Origin: Scolanthus callimorphus | Lineage: Eukaryota > Cnidaria > Anthozoa > Actiniaria > Edwardsiidae | NCBI GenBank assembly: GCA_033964015.1 | Contig: CM066919.1 | Coordinates: forward strand, 1,922,001-1,986,000 | Length of the DNA: 64,000 nucleotides | Direction of reading: 5' to 3' | In this document: piece after piece, positions 13,401-23,349 of the stretch | Layout of the letters: every line of letters starts with the position of its first letter | How positions within the stretch are numbered: the stretch's first letter is position 1 | Position numbers and translations under genes: made by a program | The notes under the pieces: generated by a model | The model's database searches: none | What the model was told of the DNA's origin: nothing | The model's input: the letters and a program-made list of their open reading frames with translations, nothing else

Positions 13401-13824
13401 ATTAAGTTATGCTAGATTCCTGTTACTGGTACATGGGCTCTTTAGAAGCCAGGCAGAGACTGGCTCGAAATCTCACGCTCCTCAGAACTACAATTGAATT
13501 ACAAACCCTAAATAAAACTTTACTAAAGTGAATGCTACGTTTTCCTACTAGACCTTTGATAGGTCATAAATTGAGGTTGTGTAATAACTATTCTCTGACT
13601 ATCACTGAATGTTAGATACATGTAAATAGTCCAAGCACTAGCTGCGTAAACGGTAAACATTGTTCCCAGACGGACGGTGTGCGGTGCTGATGGGAAAAGG
13701 GCCATACTATTTTGAAAATCTTGCACGACTAGACATCAAAACATGCATTACAAACCTACCTGCCCAGGAACACGGCACATAATAGTACAATAGAAACTAC
13801 TAGAGCAGCATACATAAAGACCAT
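4481..13824 (-). CDS. BLTP2: BLTP2/KIAA0100 (Hobbit-like) bridge-like lipid transfer protein, 5' part of gene
   Basis: Nine consecutive 5' exons can be read on the minus strand: 13764-13824, 12739-12866, 12147-12199, 11496-11581, 8771-8820, 6788-6900, 6471-6519, 4927-5028 and 4481-4659. All but the first have AG/GT borders and phases agree throughout (1,0,2,1,0,2,0,0,2). The product starts with a hydrophobic signal-anchor (MVFMYAALVV through AVFLG), followed by segments that track the vertebrate BLTP2 N-terminus: the HFGFLSVNGIKVKIKNN strand, RIDRISLQ, KVCQYVGIFVSDLEVSLL, NPAGKRLQTVVSGCK and HLAELSVSVDV. Family members are very long rods that move phospholipids between the ER and plasma membrane. 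Only about 273 residues are visible; the gene continues leftwards, probably beyond the window (a possible further exon begins at 4354). The exon 1 donor is either a GC (GG|GCAGGT) or a GT with a 1-nt frame problem. Introns hold a LINE fragment and several MITEs. Confidence 0.75.
5146..5336. repeat. Imperfect inverted repeat, about 190 bp
   Basis: GCATCAGCACCGCATAAATA at about 5147 is mirrored by a copy ending GCCGCTGATGCC at 5335. Arms are about 65-85 bp with scattered mismatches. It lies in the BLTP2 intron between exons 7 and 8. Confidence 0.6.
5853..6445. mobile_element. TTAA-flanked foldback MITE, 593 bp
   Basis: Ends GGTTGCTGAGAACCTT and AAGGTTCTCAGTAACC are inverted copies and TTAA flanks both (5849-5852, 6446-6449). 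Arms of roughly 260 bp each match through the interior (CTATAGCCCGCTAG, GATATATAGGTTGACATG). The element lies in a BLTP2 intron, with its right TTAA only 21 bp from the splice donor of exon 7 (6471). Confidence 0.85.
7061..8693. mobile_element. CCCTAAAA-type terminal-repeat element, split by a LINE
   Basis: The left end (AAAGGTTAAAATGGTAGGGA and AGTCATCC-like sequence) is matched inverted at the right end (CCCCTACCATTTTTACCTTC). Repeated CCCTAAAAAATACC motifs lie inside the left arm. A related copy is at 58232-58680. A non-LTR retrotransposon fragment sits in the middle, so the order of events was this element first, then the LINE. Confidence 0.55.
7290..8625 (-). pseudogene. Non-LTR retrotransposon reverse transcriptase, 5'-truncated and broken
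   Basis: Read on the minus strand, the region from 8625 to 8001 is a reverse-transcriptase core: EQAGFLEGR, KKAFDSLHR and the catalytic box LDFADDIALIS (the usual F-A-D-D). Frames change near 8390 and around 7950. The segment 7899-7372 is the conserved C-terminus: VLLYGCETW, LDSFQYQCLKRI, RRRWRWLGHVLRM and GRPKTTWRRTVE, running frame-shifted to AKDRARWRSSVEALC near 7320. The 3' end shows a short GTAAG-like tandem tail near 7290-7305, normal for LINE tails. The endonuclease and 5' part are missing. It resembles RTE/Jockey-group LINEs; the clade is not settled. It lies in the BLTP2 intron between exons 5 and 6. Confidence 0.88.
8959..9085. mobile_element. AWT-target MITE, left half only
   Basis: GTTTCCCAAAAATATCCATA followed by a run of about 20 C, then GGAAGGGATTGGAATTCCAG matches one end of the MITE family described at 11926. 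The other terminus is not recognisable. Confidence 0.6.
9289..9985. mobile_element. Foldback MITE with GTTCATAATTTATCTAG ends
   Basis: CTAGGGAGCGTTCATAATTT at the left is mirrored by AAATTATGAATGCTCCCCTAG at the right (one indel, one mismatch). G-rich blocks follow each terminus (AGGGGGGGCTATGATGATTT; mirrored) and near 9370 and 9820. No coding potential. It lies in a BLTP2 intron. Confidence 0.75.
10685..10865. mobile_element. AWT-target MITE, left end truncated
   Basis: The right terminus GTATGGATATTTTTTGGAAA followed by CACAC and then AAT matches the family at 11926. Three GGAAATTTC/CCAGAGGGGTGG modules precede it. The left terminal repeat is missing. Confidence 0.65.
10932..11260. mobile_element. 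Composite palindromic repeat, copy 1
   Basis: TATAAACACCAATGAAATACC opens a first inverted repeat closed by GGTATTTCATTGATGTTT; its core contains the palindrome TGAAAATAACATGTTATTTTCA. Directly after it a second palindrome (GATACGAATTTTATCTTC mirrored at about 11220-11240) ends in GCGGCCATGTAAT. The same two-palindrome unit recurs at 30622-30970. Confidence 0.75.
11926..12122. mobile_element. AWT-target MITE, complete copy (197 bp)
   Basis: Inverted termini GTGTGTTTCCAAAAATATCC and GGATATTTTTTGGAAACACAC, each followed inward by a C/G-rich box and GGAAGGG. The flanking trinucleotide ATT is duplicated (11923-11925 and 12123-12125). The interior has ACCCCTCTGGAATTTCC, AATACAGTATTTGTATGG and ACCCCTCCAGAATTTCC. 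It lies in the BLTP2 intron between exons 3 and 4, 25 bp from exon 3. Confidence 0.9.
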
Positions 13825-14270
13825 GTCCAGACTAAAGGTCTTATCGTCAAAATGTTATCACTTTCCTCCCCTCGTCCGCCATGTTTTGATGCGCATAATA
13901 ACAGTTGCGCACGTGTTTGGTTGAATTCCGCTGACAACGAAATAAATTATTTTCGGGCAAAAGCGTACCTTATACTACAATATAAATTAACTTTATATTT
14001 TGCAAGGGACTACGGAAAAGTATACAAACAAAAAATACGAATTACATTAAATTTGGACAAGATATGTTGTGATTTCAGTGTTTTTTTTTTTTGAATTCTT
14101 GGGCTACCTGTGTTGAAGGCCAGGGCGCTCAGCACTTACGCAGGAAAAACGCCAAACGACAAGAACGAAAGTGCGAATTGTTAGTGAGTTTCCCCAAGTT
14201 TGAATGATTATACGAAACCGACAGAAAGCCAAATTATTGCGAAGACAGCCGATGGGATTGTTCAATAACT
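13825..14270. promoter_or_regulatory. Shared divergent promoter of BLTP2 and ESS2
   Basis: The start codons of the two head-to-head genes are about 446 bp apart. On the BLTP2 side CAAAACATGGCGGACGAG (about 13871-13889, minus strand) contains a short upstream ORF (ATG GCG GAC ... TGA) and resembles a YY1-type ATGGCGG initiator. No TATA box is evident, as is usual for housekeeping genes. The left part is duplicated in ESS2 intron 3. Confidence 0.55.
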
Positions 14271-17200
14271 ATGGCACTAGTTAACCGAGGAGATAACCTC
14301 CAAATAGCAGAAGCAAAGAGCCAACAGAGTCACAAGTCCACAACAAAGACGACTGTATTGGACGAGGATACGTATGTCCAGGTAAAGAAACTAACAAGCT
14401 ATCTAAAAGCTTATTCAACTATGTATTCATAATTATTTATTAAAAGATTAAAACCGTTCACGATTTTAACGCTGTGGCAACTTTATCTTGTGTAAACTTT
14501 ATATGGAAACGTAAAATAGTATTCTCTTTCATTCTGACATTCTCTAGTCTGTAGATAAAATCATCCAGAGAGATTTCTTTCCTGAGCTGACCAAGTTACG
14601 AGCACAGCATGAGTATCTTGATGCTGTTGAGCATAATGATGTGGCCAAACTGCGTGAGATCTCAGTCCGCTACCAAGTGTCTGAAACACCATCAGGGAGA
14701 ATAGGTACAGTAAAAGATCTCTGTAAACATTTGCAACAGCTTTATCATATTATGTATACTTCGTTAGTAGGATAAGGAAGTATGTTTTTTCAGCTAGACT
14801 GCAGAATACCCCTCACATATAGCTATACCCTTAAATAGATGTGTCAACATCCTGGAGATAACTAATTCATTATACCATAGTAGTAGTTTATACACAATCA
14901 TAGCCTCATTCTACAATATACTTGAGAGAGCTAAGTGACCAGTTGACAAGTTTACAGATTAAACGAGTTGACCAGTGGATGTGTTGACAAGTTTAAGAGT
15001 TGACAAGTTGAAGAGTTGACCAGTGGACATTATTGCACAGGTTGGCACATTGACACGTTTTTGGAAAGGTATAGCTATATACTAAATAAACCCCTTCTTG
15101 GTGGCTGTAATATCGGTGGATAATGTCCAAGGATGAGAAGTGGTACGAATCCAGGGCAACTGTGAAAAGCAATTGCAATTGCACGTAAAATACCTTTTTA
15201 CTTTTTTCATATGAAGCACACTGCCTACCTCGACTAGCTTTCAGCTACTTAGCAGGTTGTGTGTGACACTATCTTGTTCTTTGTGAAAGTAAATAAATGA
15301 TTGATTGATTGATTTGAGGGCCGTTTTTCATATTATCATATTATGTATACTTGGTTAGTAAGATAAGGAAGTATGTTTTATCAGCTAGACTGCAGAATAC
15401 CCCCTCGCATATAGCTATACCCTTAATAAATAAATACGTCAACATGCTGGAGATAACTAATTCATTATACCATAGTAGTAGTTTATACACAATCATAGCC
15501 TTGGATGTTTTTTTTCTTCCATTTTCTGAACATATGAATCCTATTATGAACCCAATTACATGGGTTGGATGGGGCATTGAGAGTGTGCAATCTTATGTTT
15601 GGTGCTCATCTAATATACAATTCTAAACGCACATTGAATCTTACTGGCTAGATTTTGATACTTATGTACAGTGACGGTGCACAAACAAAAGGATTCCTCT
15701 GAAAAAGTGAACAAACAGATGGTTCAATAGCATGATGTTAGGTTTCATACCCATCCCACTATGGAAACTATGGCTAAGCATGATTACTTTGTGTTTAGTT
15801 TTCAACACTTATCTGAAGTCTGCTCTTGTAGAGTAAGTGCAATATGTAATGTTAGTGACAATGAAAAGGGACAAATGTATAACATGCATTTTGGAATGTA
15901 TTTTTCAGCCACTCCAGCAACATTTGAAACCCCTTCTACAGTACAAGGGTCTCCTAGTAACAGAGGCAAAACAGCTGAAGAGGAAAGAGAAGACTCAGGA
16001 CCTGCAGTGGCGTTAGGAAATAAAAATACTGACAAAGATGACTCTGATCTGAGTTTAGATAGATTTATGGCCAAAAATACTAGTGAAGACAATGCCTCAT
16101 TTGAGCAAATCATGGAACATGCAAAAGAAAAGCACAGAGAAAAATATGACTGGCTTTACAAAAAAGAGCAGGAGCATTTGCAGGAGCAAGAGAAAAACCT
16201 TGCACTTACAGCAGCACAAGAGGGAGACCAATTCCTAGAAGAGCAAAGGCCTGCAATGATAGAAACTTGGACATACAGGAATAAAAATGCTCTCATGTAT
16301 GTACCTGATGGGGTTGAACATTCAGTCAATGAGAAAATCAATCAGAAAAGTGCAGCAGCTAAAGAGATAATCCACATAAATACTCGGTTTAGTAGTAACC
16401 CATTCCCTGACACAAACTGTAATGAACAGTTAGCTGATGCAGCAGCATCAAAATCAGCTCTGCAAAAAGGAAAAATTGGTGTTGATGGCCATGTGCAGGG
16501 TCCAGAGGAGACACCAAAGGTTAATGGGTTTAGTTTTGTGGCCACACCTTCACCCGCACCTGGTAAGTACTGTAGTCTGCACAATAATATGCAGTATAGG
16601 TGAGGGCATTCATGAGTTTTGGATGGCATCTTTTAGGGGTTAAGTTTTGGTTTGACCAGGGAAGTGTGAAGAGATGGACTGGCAAGTGAATATATTACAG
16701 CCGAATTTGTTGTATCGCGATGCTCCAATTCCAAGAATCAGAAACTCAAAAATGGGGGCGGGGCTATGCAAATCACAAGTGGGTTCGTTGAGGCCCGTCG
16801 AGTTTATGTTAATTTGCATAGCCCCAGGGTGCATCATTTGCCTTTAATCGCGTTCGAAGAACACAATTCTAATCTCGGCAAGCCAAGAAGATTTGAGCGA
16901 TTTTCTTGACACAAGCCCCTCGACTTCAGACAGGGGCCACTAATCAGGTTAGAAACGGTTTTACAAGATTTTGACGCATTCGAAATTTATCAAGTTCTCA
17001 GTCAACTTTGTTTCACATTTGTGACTGGTTCATCAAACTCTGTTCGCTTAGTAATTCACCACCACATCTCGGCTGCATTGAATGAAAATTCTTTCGCACA
17101 CCGCCAAGAATAAAATGCCTAGAGGTTTATTTTATCTGAGGGAAAGAGGCTGATCGTACAAAAAGATAACGGACATTCTAAGTCTTTGCAAGGCGATTCA

Positions 17201-19064
17201 TCTCTTTGCAAACACCAAAGACATGGGCCTACGAAAATTGATTCAGCGACCAATTCAACTGGTAAATCCTTTTGCACGTTTCCTTTCCTATGAAAACTTT
17301 TATAGTTACAGTTTGCTTCAATTCCAAGTTTTCATCAGAATTATTTGCAGAACTTCCAACACTCCTGGATAATTCATGTCGAAGGCTAGGCTTCTCTAAG
17401 AAAATTCTCAAGCGTTCCACGCGGCATAAGGGAAGACAAGTTTTCCTTCTCCAGTCTTGTTTGAATGAAAAATGAGTCTTGTCAAAAATAAGCTCCGTAG
17501 CAAGCCTTTCCCGTGTGTTTCAAAGATCAGAGAAACGTACGAGCGAAGTCAAATGATTTAGGTCTGGCTTGTTGACAAGATTTGCTTTTTAAAGGATGCA
17601 AAGAAGCAGAGTGTGATTGACGTCCACTAAAAACCAGTCACGGCACGTCACGCTCACATCTTGGCATGCAACACAAATAAAAACGGATAAGAAATAACGG
17701 AAAAAGTCCTTCGGACGTGTTTCTAATCTATGATTACTACTAGTATATTCACTTGTAAGTCCATCTCTTCACACGTCCCTGGTTTGACCAAATCCTCTTT
17801 TTTAAGGGGTCTAAAGTAATATACAAAACATACATTACAACCTACCTGCCCAGGAACACGGCACATAATAGTACAATAGCAACTACTAGAGCAGCATACA
17901 TAAAGACCATGTCCAGACTAAAGGTCTTAACGTCAAAATGTTATCACTTTCCTCCCCTCGTCCGCCATGTTTTGATGCGCATAATAACAGTTGCGCACGT
18001 GTTTGGTTGAATTCCGCTGACAACGAAATAAATTATTTTCGGGCAAAAGCGTACATTGAAAAACTGGAAAGAGCCTTCTTAGTTGCTTGTAACATGACTC
18101 TTCTGTATATGGACTGCAAAAAAGATTTGCTTCATTGATGTTTGATGGGTACAACTTTGTAGTACAATATTCGACTTCACTGCCTACAAACAACAAGCTA
18201 AATTTTAGGGCCTTCGCTAAAACATACATATGTGTACTGCAGCAGGACTAAGACCTGCCTCAAGTGCAAGCTATTGTTTTTGTTTTTGTTTTAACAATGG
18301 AAAAAAAAGGAGCAATGTCTCTAGCCAAAAGTGGCAAAAGCATAAATGATAAATCTAGAAAACCTTATGATTGTCGTTTATTATCATATTGTTCAGGAGT
18401 AGATGCCTCTCCATTGATGACCTGGGGTAGCATTGATGGCACGCCATTTCGCCTTGATGGGGGTGACACACCCAAACCTGTAACCCCTGGACCAGTTTTT
18501 AAGATGCCAGATCCCAAACCCAGAGAGCAGCTTGGCCTTGCCCTGGCCGAAAGAGTCAGTAAGAAACACAGAGAGAAGAAGAGAGAAGCAAGGGCTAGGG
18601 CTGCAGCTATGATTGGGAAGTAAGTTGTTTTACACCAACTTTGCTTGCTAATTTTGTGCCACAACCTAAAGAAATGCATGAAACCTTGGCTGGCATACTA
18701 CTGAAAATATTTTAATTTGCATTTGAATGACAAATTGTCTGTCTACAACAAAGAGCATATTAACATGCCAATTCTGCTATATTACAGGTCACCAAAGCAT
18801 CCAAACTCAGTGGATCGCCTCAGCAGTATGTCACCAGCAGCTCAGTTACTGGCCTCAAATAGACTTGGTATCAGAACTGGCTCAGATAGAGCTCTACAAG
18901 CAAGCTACACCCCATCACCTGTCCATAGGGGTGCAGTTACACCCATCCACTCCCCTAGTCCGTCCACACCTTCTTGTGCCACACCTAGAGCTACTGGAGA
19001 GTCCACACCACTTCTATCAACAAGTCTCACAGATAACCTCTTGAAGTTGCCAAAAAGGGCTTAG
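14271..19064 (+). CDS. ESS2: ESS2 (DGCR14) spliceosome-associated protein, complete five-exon gene
   Basis: Exons 14271-14381, 14548-14704, 15909-16562, 18397-18619 and 18788-19064 join in phase (0,1,1,2) with GT/AG borders to give 473 residues, close to the human protein (476). Diagnostic stretches, in order: VLDEDTYVQ and IIQRDFFPEL (exons 1-2), ATPATFETP and YTSED-like NTSEDNASFEQIMEHAKEK with WLYKKEQEHL (exon 3), NTRFSSNPF, GFSFVATPSPAP at the exon 3/4 border, MTWGSIDGTPFRL and TPGPVFKMPDP (exon 4), RALQASYTPSP and LTDNLLKLP at the C-terminus. ESS2 is a nuclear coiled-coil protein that joins the late (C-complex) spliceosome and affects splice-site choice. No frameshift or missing motif. 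The ORF upstream of exon 3 (from 15761) is intron read-through. Introns 2 and 3 are swollen by repeats. Confidence 0.95.
14746..15505 (+). repeat. Direct repeat pair in ESS2 intron 2
   Basis: About 165 bp beginning TTATCATATTATGTATACTT at 14746-14906 recurs at 15332-15505 in the same orientation with a few substitutions and a TAAA insertion. The roughly 425 bp between them contains GTTGACAAGT/GTTGACCAGTGGA short repeats. Confidence 0.8.
16658..17780. mobile_element. TIR element with 9-bp target duplication in ESS2 intron 3
   Basis: About 40-bp inverted termini (AGGGAAGTGTGAAGAGATGG left; CCATCTCTTCACACGTCCCT right) are flanked by a perfect direct repeat GGTTTGACC (16649-16657 and 17781-17789). 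A 9-bp duplication fits Mutator-like elements, but shifting the boundary by one base gives a CAGGGA start with a 7-bp repeat, so a hAT-like origin is not excluded. The 1,123-bp body has no transposase and is probably non-autonomous. Confidence 0.8.
17825..18051 (-). pseudogene. Duplicated BLTP2 exon 1 and upstream region
   Basis: About 215 bp nearly identical to 13739-13965 (differences such as GAAACT/GCAACT and CTTATC/CTTAAC). It carries the start codon, signal-anchor codons and donor of BLTP2 exon 1 plus the ATGGCGG upstream ORF. It sits in the same orientation as BLTP2, antisense inside ESS2 intron 3. No following BLTP2 exon is nearby, so it is a stranded copy. Confidence 0.8.
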
Positions 19065-20020
19065 TCCTCAGCCTTGAGTGACAGATAATTTTCGAACCTC
19101 TATTTGACAATTATTCCTGGAGCCCAAAAGGGGGGTCATCTCCAGTGTAAGAACCATTCCCTGAGGACACCTTTGTGTTTAGTTAATAATTAATCATGAT
19201 TGGTTCAACCTTCGTTCTAATTTAATTTGATTTTTTTAATTTATTCTGCTTCACCCGAGGGCCGGGAAATCCTCACAGAGCGAGGCTCCAATTACGAGGT
19301 TCCCTTGTCAGTGTAGTGGTTAGTAAGTTGTAAGCCCTGCACTGAGGATGGGCAACTTCCGACGGGACCTACGGTTTAACGTCCTTATCCGAGAAGACGC
19401 GAAGGTCTAACCATTTGCATCTACCAAACAAAGAAAGCTTTGTGACGCAGCTGGTGAGTTCTTACACTGGAGATGAACTAAAAAGGGTTCTGAGTCAATG
19501 TAATGTAATGAGGCTGAAGGCCGAATGAGCTATTGACTAAGAGACCATGAGGGCGAGAAGAAGAATAGATTTAGTCAAATACCTGAACTACTACCGGTAA
19601 CCTGAACTACCGGGAACTACACAACAACTTGTGTTTACGCTTTGCATATCCATGATTTAAAATGGTGACACATTGCATGTAAGTAAGGCCTGCGGCAAAC
19701 GTCAAAGTTCGACATCGCAATAAGCTTTTTGCACAAGAGGTCACGTGACCTGGCCACCCTTACAATGAGCAGCTTCACCGAAATGATGCTCAGAAATAAA
19801 AAGTGCATGGTGATTTTAGTTAAAAGCCAGAGCTTTCCAGCTCTACGATGCATACGTGAAAAGAGAGTGCAAAAACAAAGACTAATTTTCCTAGGATTTG
19901 TATGACTGGATTGATAGCAAGGCTTGCAATATCCAGCCTTGCAAACCCTATATAAGCAAGTTTTATTGTTGATCCCATGATCCACTGATTTTTGGGTAGG
20001 GTTGTGCTTCCAAGGTCTTC
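19065..20020. other. ESS2 3' flank, repeat-derived
   Basis: No gene recognised. A segment near 19320-19410 (CGGGACCTACGGTTTAACG, TCCTTATCCGAGAAGACG) looks like a dispersed element. About 19509-19585 (GAGGCTGAAGGCCGAATG, AGTCAAAT) resembles 59659-59740. The open frames at 19635-20104 on the minus strand show no known domain. Confidence 0.4.
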
Positions 20021-20049
20021 AAAACGTGACCCTGCATAGGCGGCCGACC

Positions 20050-20367
20050 CGTAGGGGCAGGGGGTGCTCGAGCACCCCACGTTTTGAACTTGGGGGCTGA
20101 ACACCCCAACTTTTTGAAGCTAGATATATTTTTTGTATTTACACCTCATACAGAAGAAAAAGGAACAGAAGAACAGAAGCGTGTCCTTTTTGTTTCTGTT
20201 TTGACATTAAGCTCAGAGAACGTAGGGGTTAAGATACATTTGGAGATATTTTCATCAAAATGTATATGAAGTGAAAATAAATAAAAAAACGCCAAATTAC
20301 GCTTCCACTTCATTTTTTTTGCCTCTTCAGCACCCGCACTTTTTAGGGTGCTCTGCCGCCCCTGCAG
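20050..20367. mobile_element. Possible MITE with AGGGGC...CACCC ends
   Basis: GTAGGGGCAGGGGGTGCTCG at the left resembles the inverse of GGGTGCTCTGCCGCCCCTGC at the right. Arms are short and imperfect. The interior is non-coding. Confidence 0.4.
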
Positions 20368-20765
20368 ATATCAAAAATCCTCGTTTTTTTATACCCTACA
20401 GTAGACCTAAGGTCAAATTGTATACCCTACCACAGACCTGAAGTTAGTCACCAGGCTGGTCCAATTGGTCGCAATCAAAGCGGAATTTTGTTAATCATGA
20501 AAAGGTTTCAAAATAAACTCTTTCCACCTCACAGCTCAGGAGCCCAAAAACCATACCGTATAAGGCGGCGCATGCCCGTAGACATAGACATGTTTATTGG
20601 TACAGTGGTCTCCCCAACCGCATCAGATTTTTAGAAGTCGGGTTAACACCGAATGAACGTAAGCAAAATCGGCCCTGACATCACAAATCGGCGCGTATAA
20701 ATCAGCTTTAAAGTGCCACTGAAACGAATTGTCACTTTGGATCTAAACCCATCAGCTTAAAGAAT

Positions 20766-21153
20766 GTATTGAACTACTTCCTGCTGTAAAATATCGGCAG
20801 GTTCCGAAAACGGGAACAGTTTTTATTTCGCTGTCGAAAACTCGATTTTGGAGCTTTACTCGACGACACTTTTCGAGCGGCGAAGAGCTGATTAGCATAG
20901 ATAGATAGATAGATAGATATGTTTAATGTATCTCTTGCAGCCGAAGCTGAATTACAGATACGGTCAGCAAACAGTTAATATTACATTACAGGCATAGAGA
21001 TTTTCTGCTTTTAATTTATGCAAAGTTATGTAAATCTCTATGCTAATCAGCTCTTGAAAATGTCGTCTTGCAAGCTGGTTTTCGACAGCGAAATAAAAAC
21101 TGTTCTCGTTTTCGGAACCTGTCGATATTTTGCAGCAAGAAGTAGTTCAACAG
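20766..21153. mobile_element. Foldback element with GATA microsatellite
   Basis: Arms of about 120-140 bp (TTGAACTACTTCCTGCTG ... GAGCTGATTAGCATAGA) mirror each other at 20766-20906 and 21033-21153. The left arm border carries (GATA)n at about 20896-20919. No coding sequence. Confidence 0.75.
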
Positions 21154-22135
21154 GCCTGAAACGGCACGGAGGGTTAAGTTTTCCCCTTTTTGGGCCCCCT
21201 GTGGGGAGCACGTGATCTGTAACCTGTGAATCACGTGAGAAGTGGAAGCGCGCGACTTGGCCGCCATGTTTCATTCATATTTGACGTGTTTTGGAGAAGC
21301 ACGTACTGTATTGGAAGTGCATTTCTACGGATATGAGCGACAGAAAAAGGTAATGTTTATGGTAATACTAGATGTAAATATGGCCGTTTATTGCAGACTT
21401 TTAAATGAGGTAAATGCTTCAATTAATGGTACATTTTTGCGATAAACGTATTGTGCGCGCGAAACGATTGGCGGCACGGTACTCACAGGAGCGTGGAAAT
21501 ACCATATGAAATTGCACTTTTTGTGAAAAATATTCCAGTATTTGAAATAATATTTAAGGGAATTGCTCCTTGTCTTTCTGGTGATTGTCTTGCCCACTTT
21601 TCTGGGGTTAAAGAGCTCTTTTCGAGGTTGAAACCCAGTGTTGTTCATCTCGTATCCGAACTGCACTTCACTGCAGCAGAGGCCTCTTACCCGTACGAAA
21701 ATATCAGACCTTAGGAAACCATAATCTGACCTAAATATGACCTGAATTACTCAGCAAGGGCATGAATTGAGCCTCACAATAACCTAACAAGATATTTGTC
21801 AGGCTCCTGTACAGACCGTAAAATATTTTAGGTTATGTCAGGCTAGAGTCAGGTCTGAACTGTAGCCTGTTTTAGGCCTCAAGAAAATTAGTCTACAATT
21901 GAAAATGTGGGTCTACGGTATTTTGCCGTCAAGCCAAAATACAAGCCTGAGCAGAGCCTGACAAAAAGACCTGATATTTGTCATCTTACTGTTGCATAAT
22001 GTTTTACGAGGAACGTATTATTGCAATGATCACCATTTTCTTAGTTGACAAACAGTAGTTTTCATGCTATCACTGCATGACTATAAATTTCTTTTAACGT
22101 AAAAAGACTGACAGAACTCACTTCTTACAGTTAGC
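21154..22135. other. No gene seen; AGGCCT/GACCTGA-rich repeat
   Basis: From about 21680 to 21980 the sequence repeats short motifs such as GACCTGA, AGGCCT and GTCAGG. A weakly similar stretch in the opposite orientation is at about 28990-29345. The plus-strand frames at 21242-21714 have no recognisable domain. Confidence 0.35.
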
Positions 22136-22336
22136 TCAGATACACACAACTCCAGAATCATTTACGGTTCTTTCAGCTTCACTTTCCATCGGCCTGAATT
22201 CTTCATTCATCGCCCTAGCAAACAGTTCAACCTTTTCTCCTTTTATTATAGGCACAAATACGTCTTCCTCGTTTTCAACCACTTTATCCAATTTTGTAAT
22301 TCTGCACAATCGCTTTTTAGCTCTTTTCCCCGCCAT
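22136..22336 (-). CDS. Small basic/acidic ORF, possible first exon, unknown
   Basis: Starting at ATG 22336 (minus), 66 codons read MAGKRAKKRL, then ITKLDKVVENEEDVFVPI and EKVELFARAMNEEFRPME, ending TGA. The start follows GATTATGGCGGGG and the KRAKKR run could be a nuclear localisation signal. Residue composition is protein-like and no stop interrupts it. I do not recognise the family. It could be the first exon of a minus-strand gene whose remainder is lost, or a lone ORF. No obvious splice donor other than a weak GTATCT near the end. Confidence 0.3.
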   Translation of the reverse strand: MAGKRAKKRLCRITKLDKVVENEEDVFVPIIKGEKVELFARAMNEEFRPMESEAERTVNDSGVVCI

Positions 22337-23349
22337 AATCGTCTCGTGCTCTACGTGTACTTTGTTTGTAAAAAAAATGTGATTGCGTGCCGCGCTCGGC
22401 CCAACAAGATCAATTGATAAAAAAAGATAACAGCACAAGTTCCATAAGTAAACAAATTAAAATTGAAATGTAATATCATCCTTTCATGTCGTGATATGCT
22501 TGGCGTGACCTTTTGATCGAGTGAGATTTCCTCATGCCCCCATTGGTCAATACAAAATTACTCCAGAATTGTCAGTAGCACTGGGTGAGTTTTGACAGTT
22601 TATAATCAAAGTGTGGAAAGGAGGTACTAGCTCATAATTCAAGTTTTAAAAACCAAAGCAACATGGAGGCCTGCATCTACTTCGACTGTGATTAGGAGTG
22701 TGGCCGTATATTACCAAAGCCGATGTACGTTGTGGGGTGCTTTCGAGAATGGCTCTGAAGTAGAAGTAACTTGGAGAACGGAAAACGGCGTGCAAAGACT
22801 GATTGGCATAATTCTGGTTTACTGCTAAGAAAGGTAAACGATTTGTAAGATATATTTTATTAATTGGTTTTCACTGAGTTTGCTAAACTATTTAGCAAAC
22901 GTGCTTGTTTTCTTTAACAAACGTTCTTCATTGACGTTACAAAACTTTGCTTGGATAAAACGATGCTCACGGACACCTTCAAAATACAGTATCGATCTAA
23001 ACGGCACTAAAACGTTTCCTTTAATGTCCAACGCAATTTCTGCCCTAAAGATATATTGAATATTATTCAAGAGGGAAAACAATGCGTATATAGTTAACCA
23101 TTCGACTAATCTTCAAAGCCTACCTGTTTCGATGGCCTTTGAACAACTGTACATTTATTTATAACTGCACGCACGAATTCTGGCGCCCATTTTCAAAATT
23201 TTAAAACGGTCATACTTCGAATATCAATCTTGAGTCACACACTAACTCTTAACTATCTAGTTTTCACTTGTTTATAAGCTGAACGGAATGGCTTGGACCA
23301 TTTTGCGCAAAATTAATAAGCAAGTCAGACAATACCCGACTGAATTGAT

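Noticed and set aside
18365..18679. Antisense ORFs over ESS2 exons (for example 18365-18679, 16342-16629)
   Set aside because: Shadows of the verified ESS2 exons; no independent motif.
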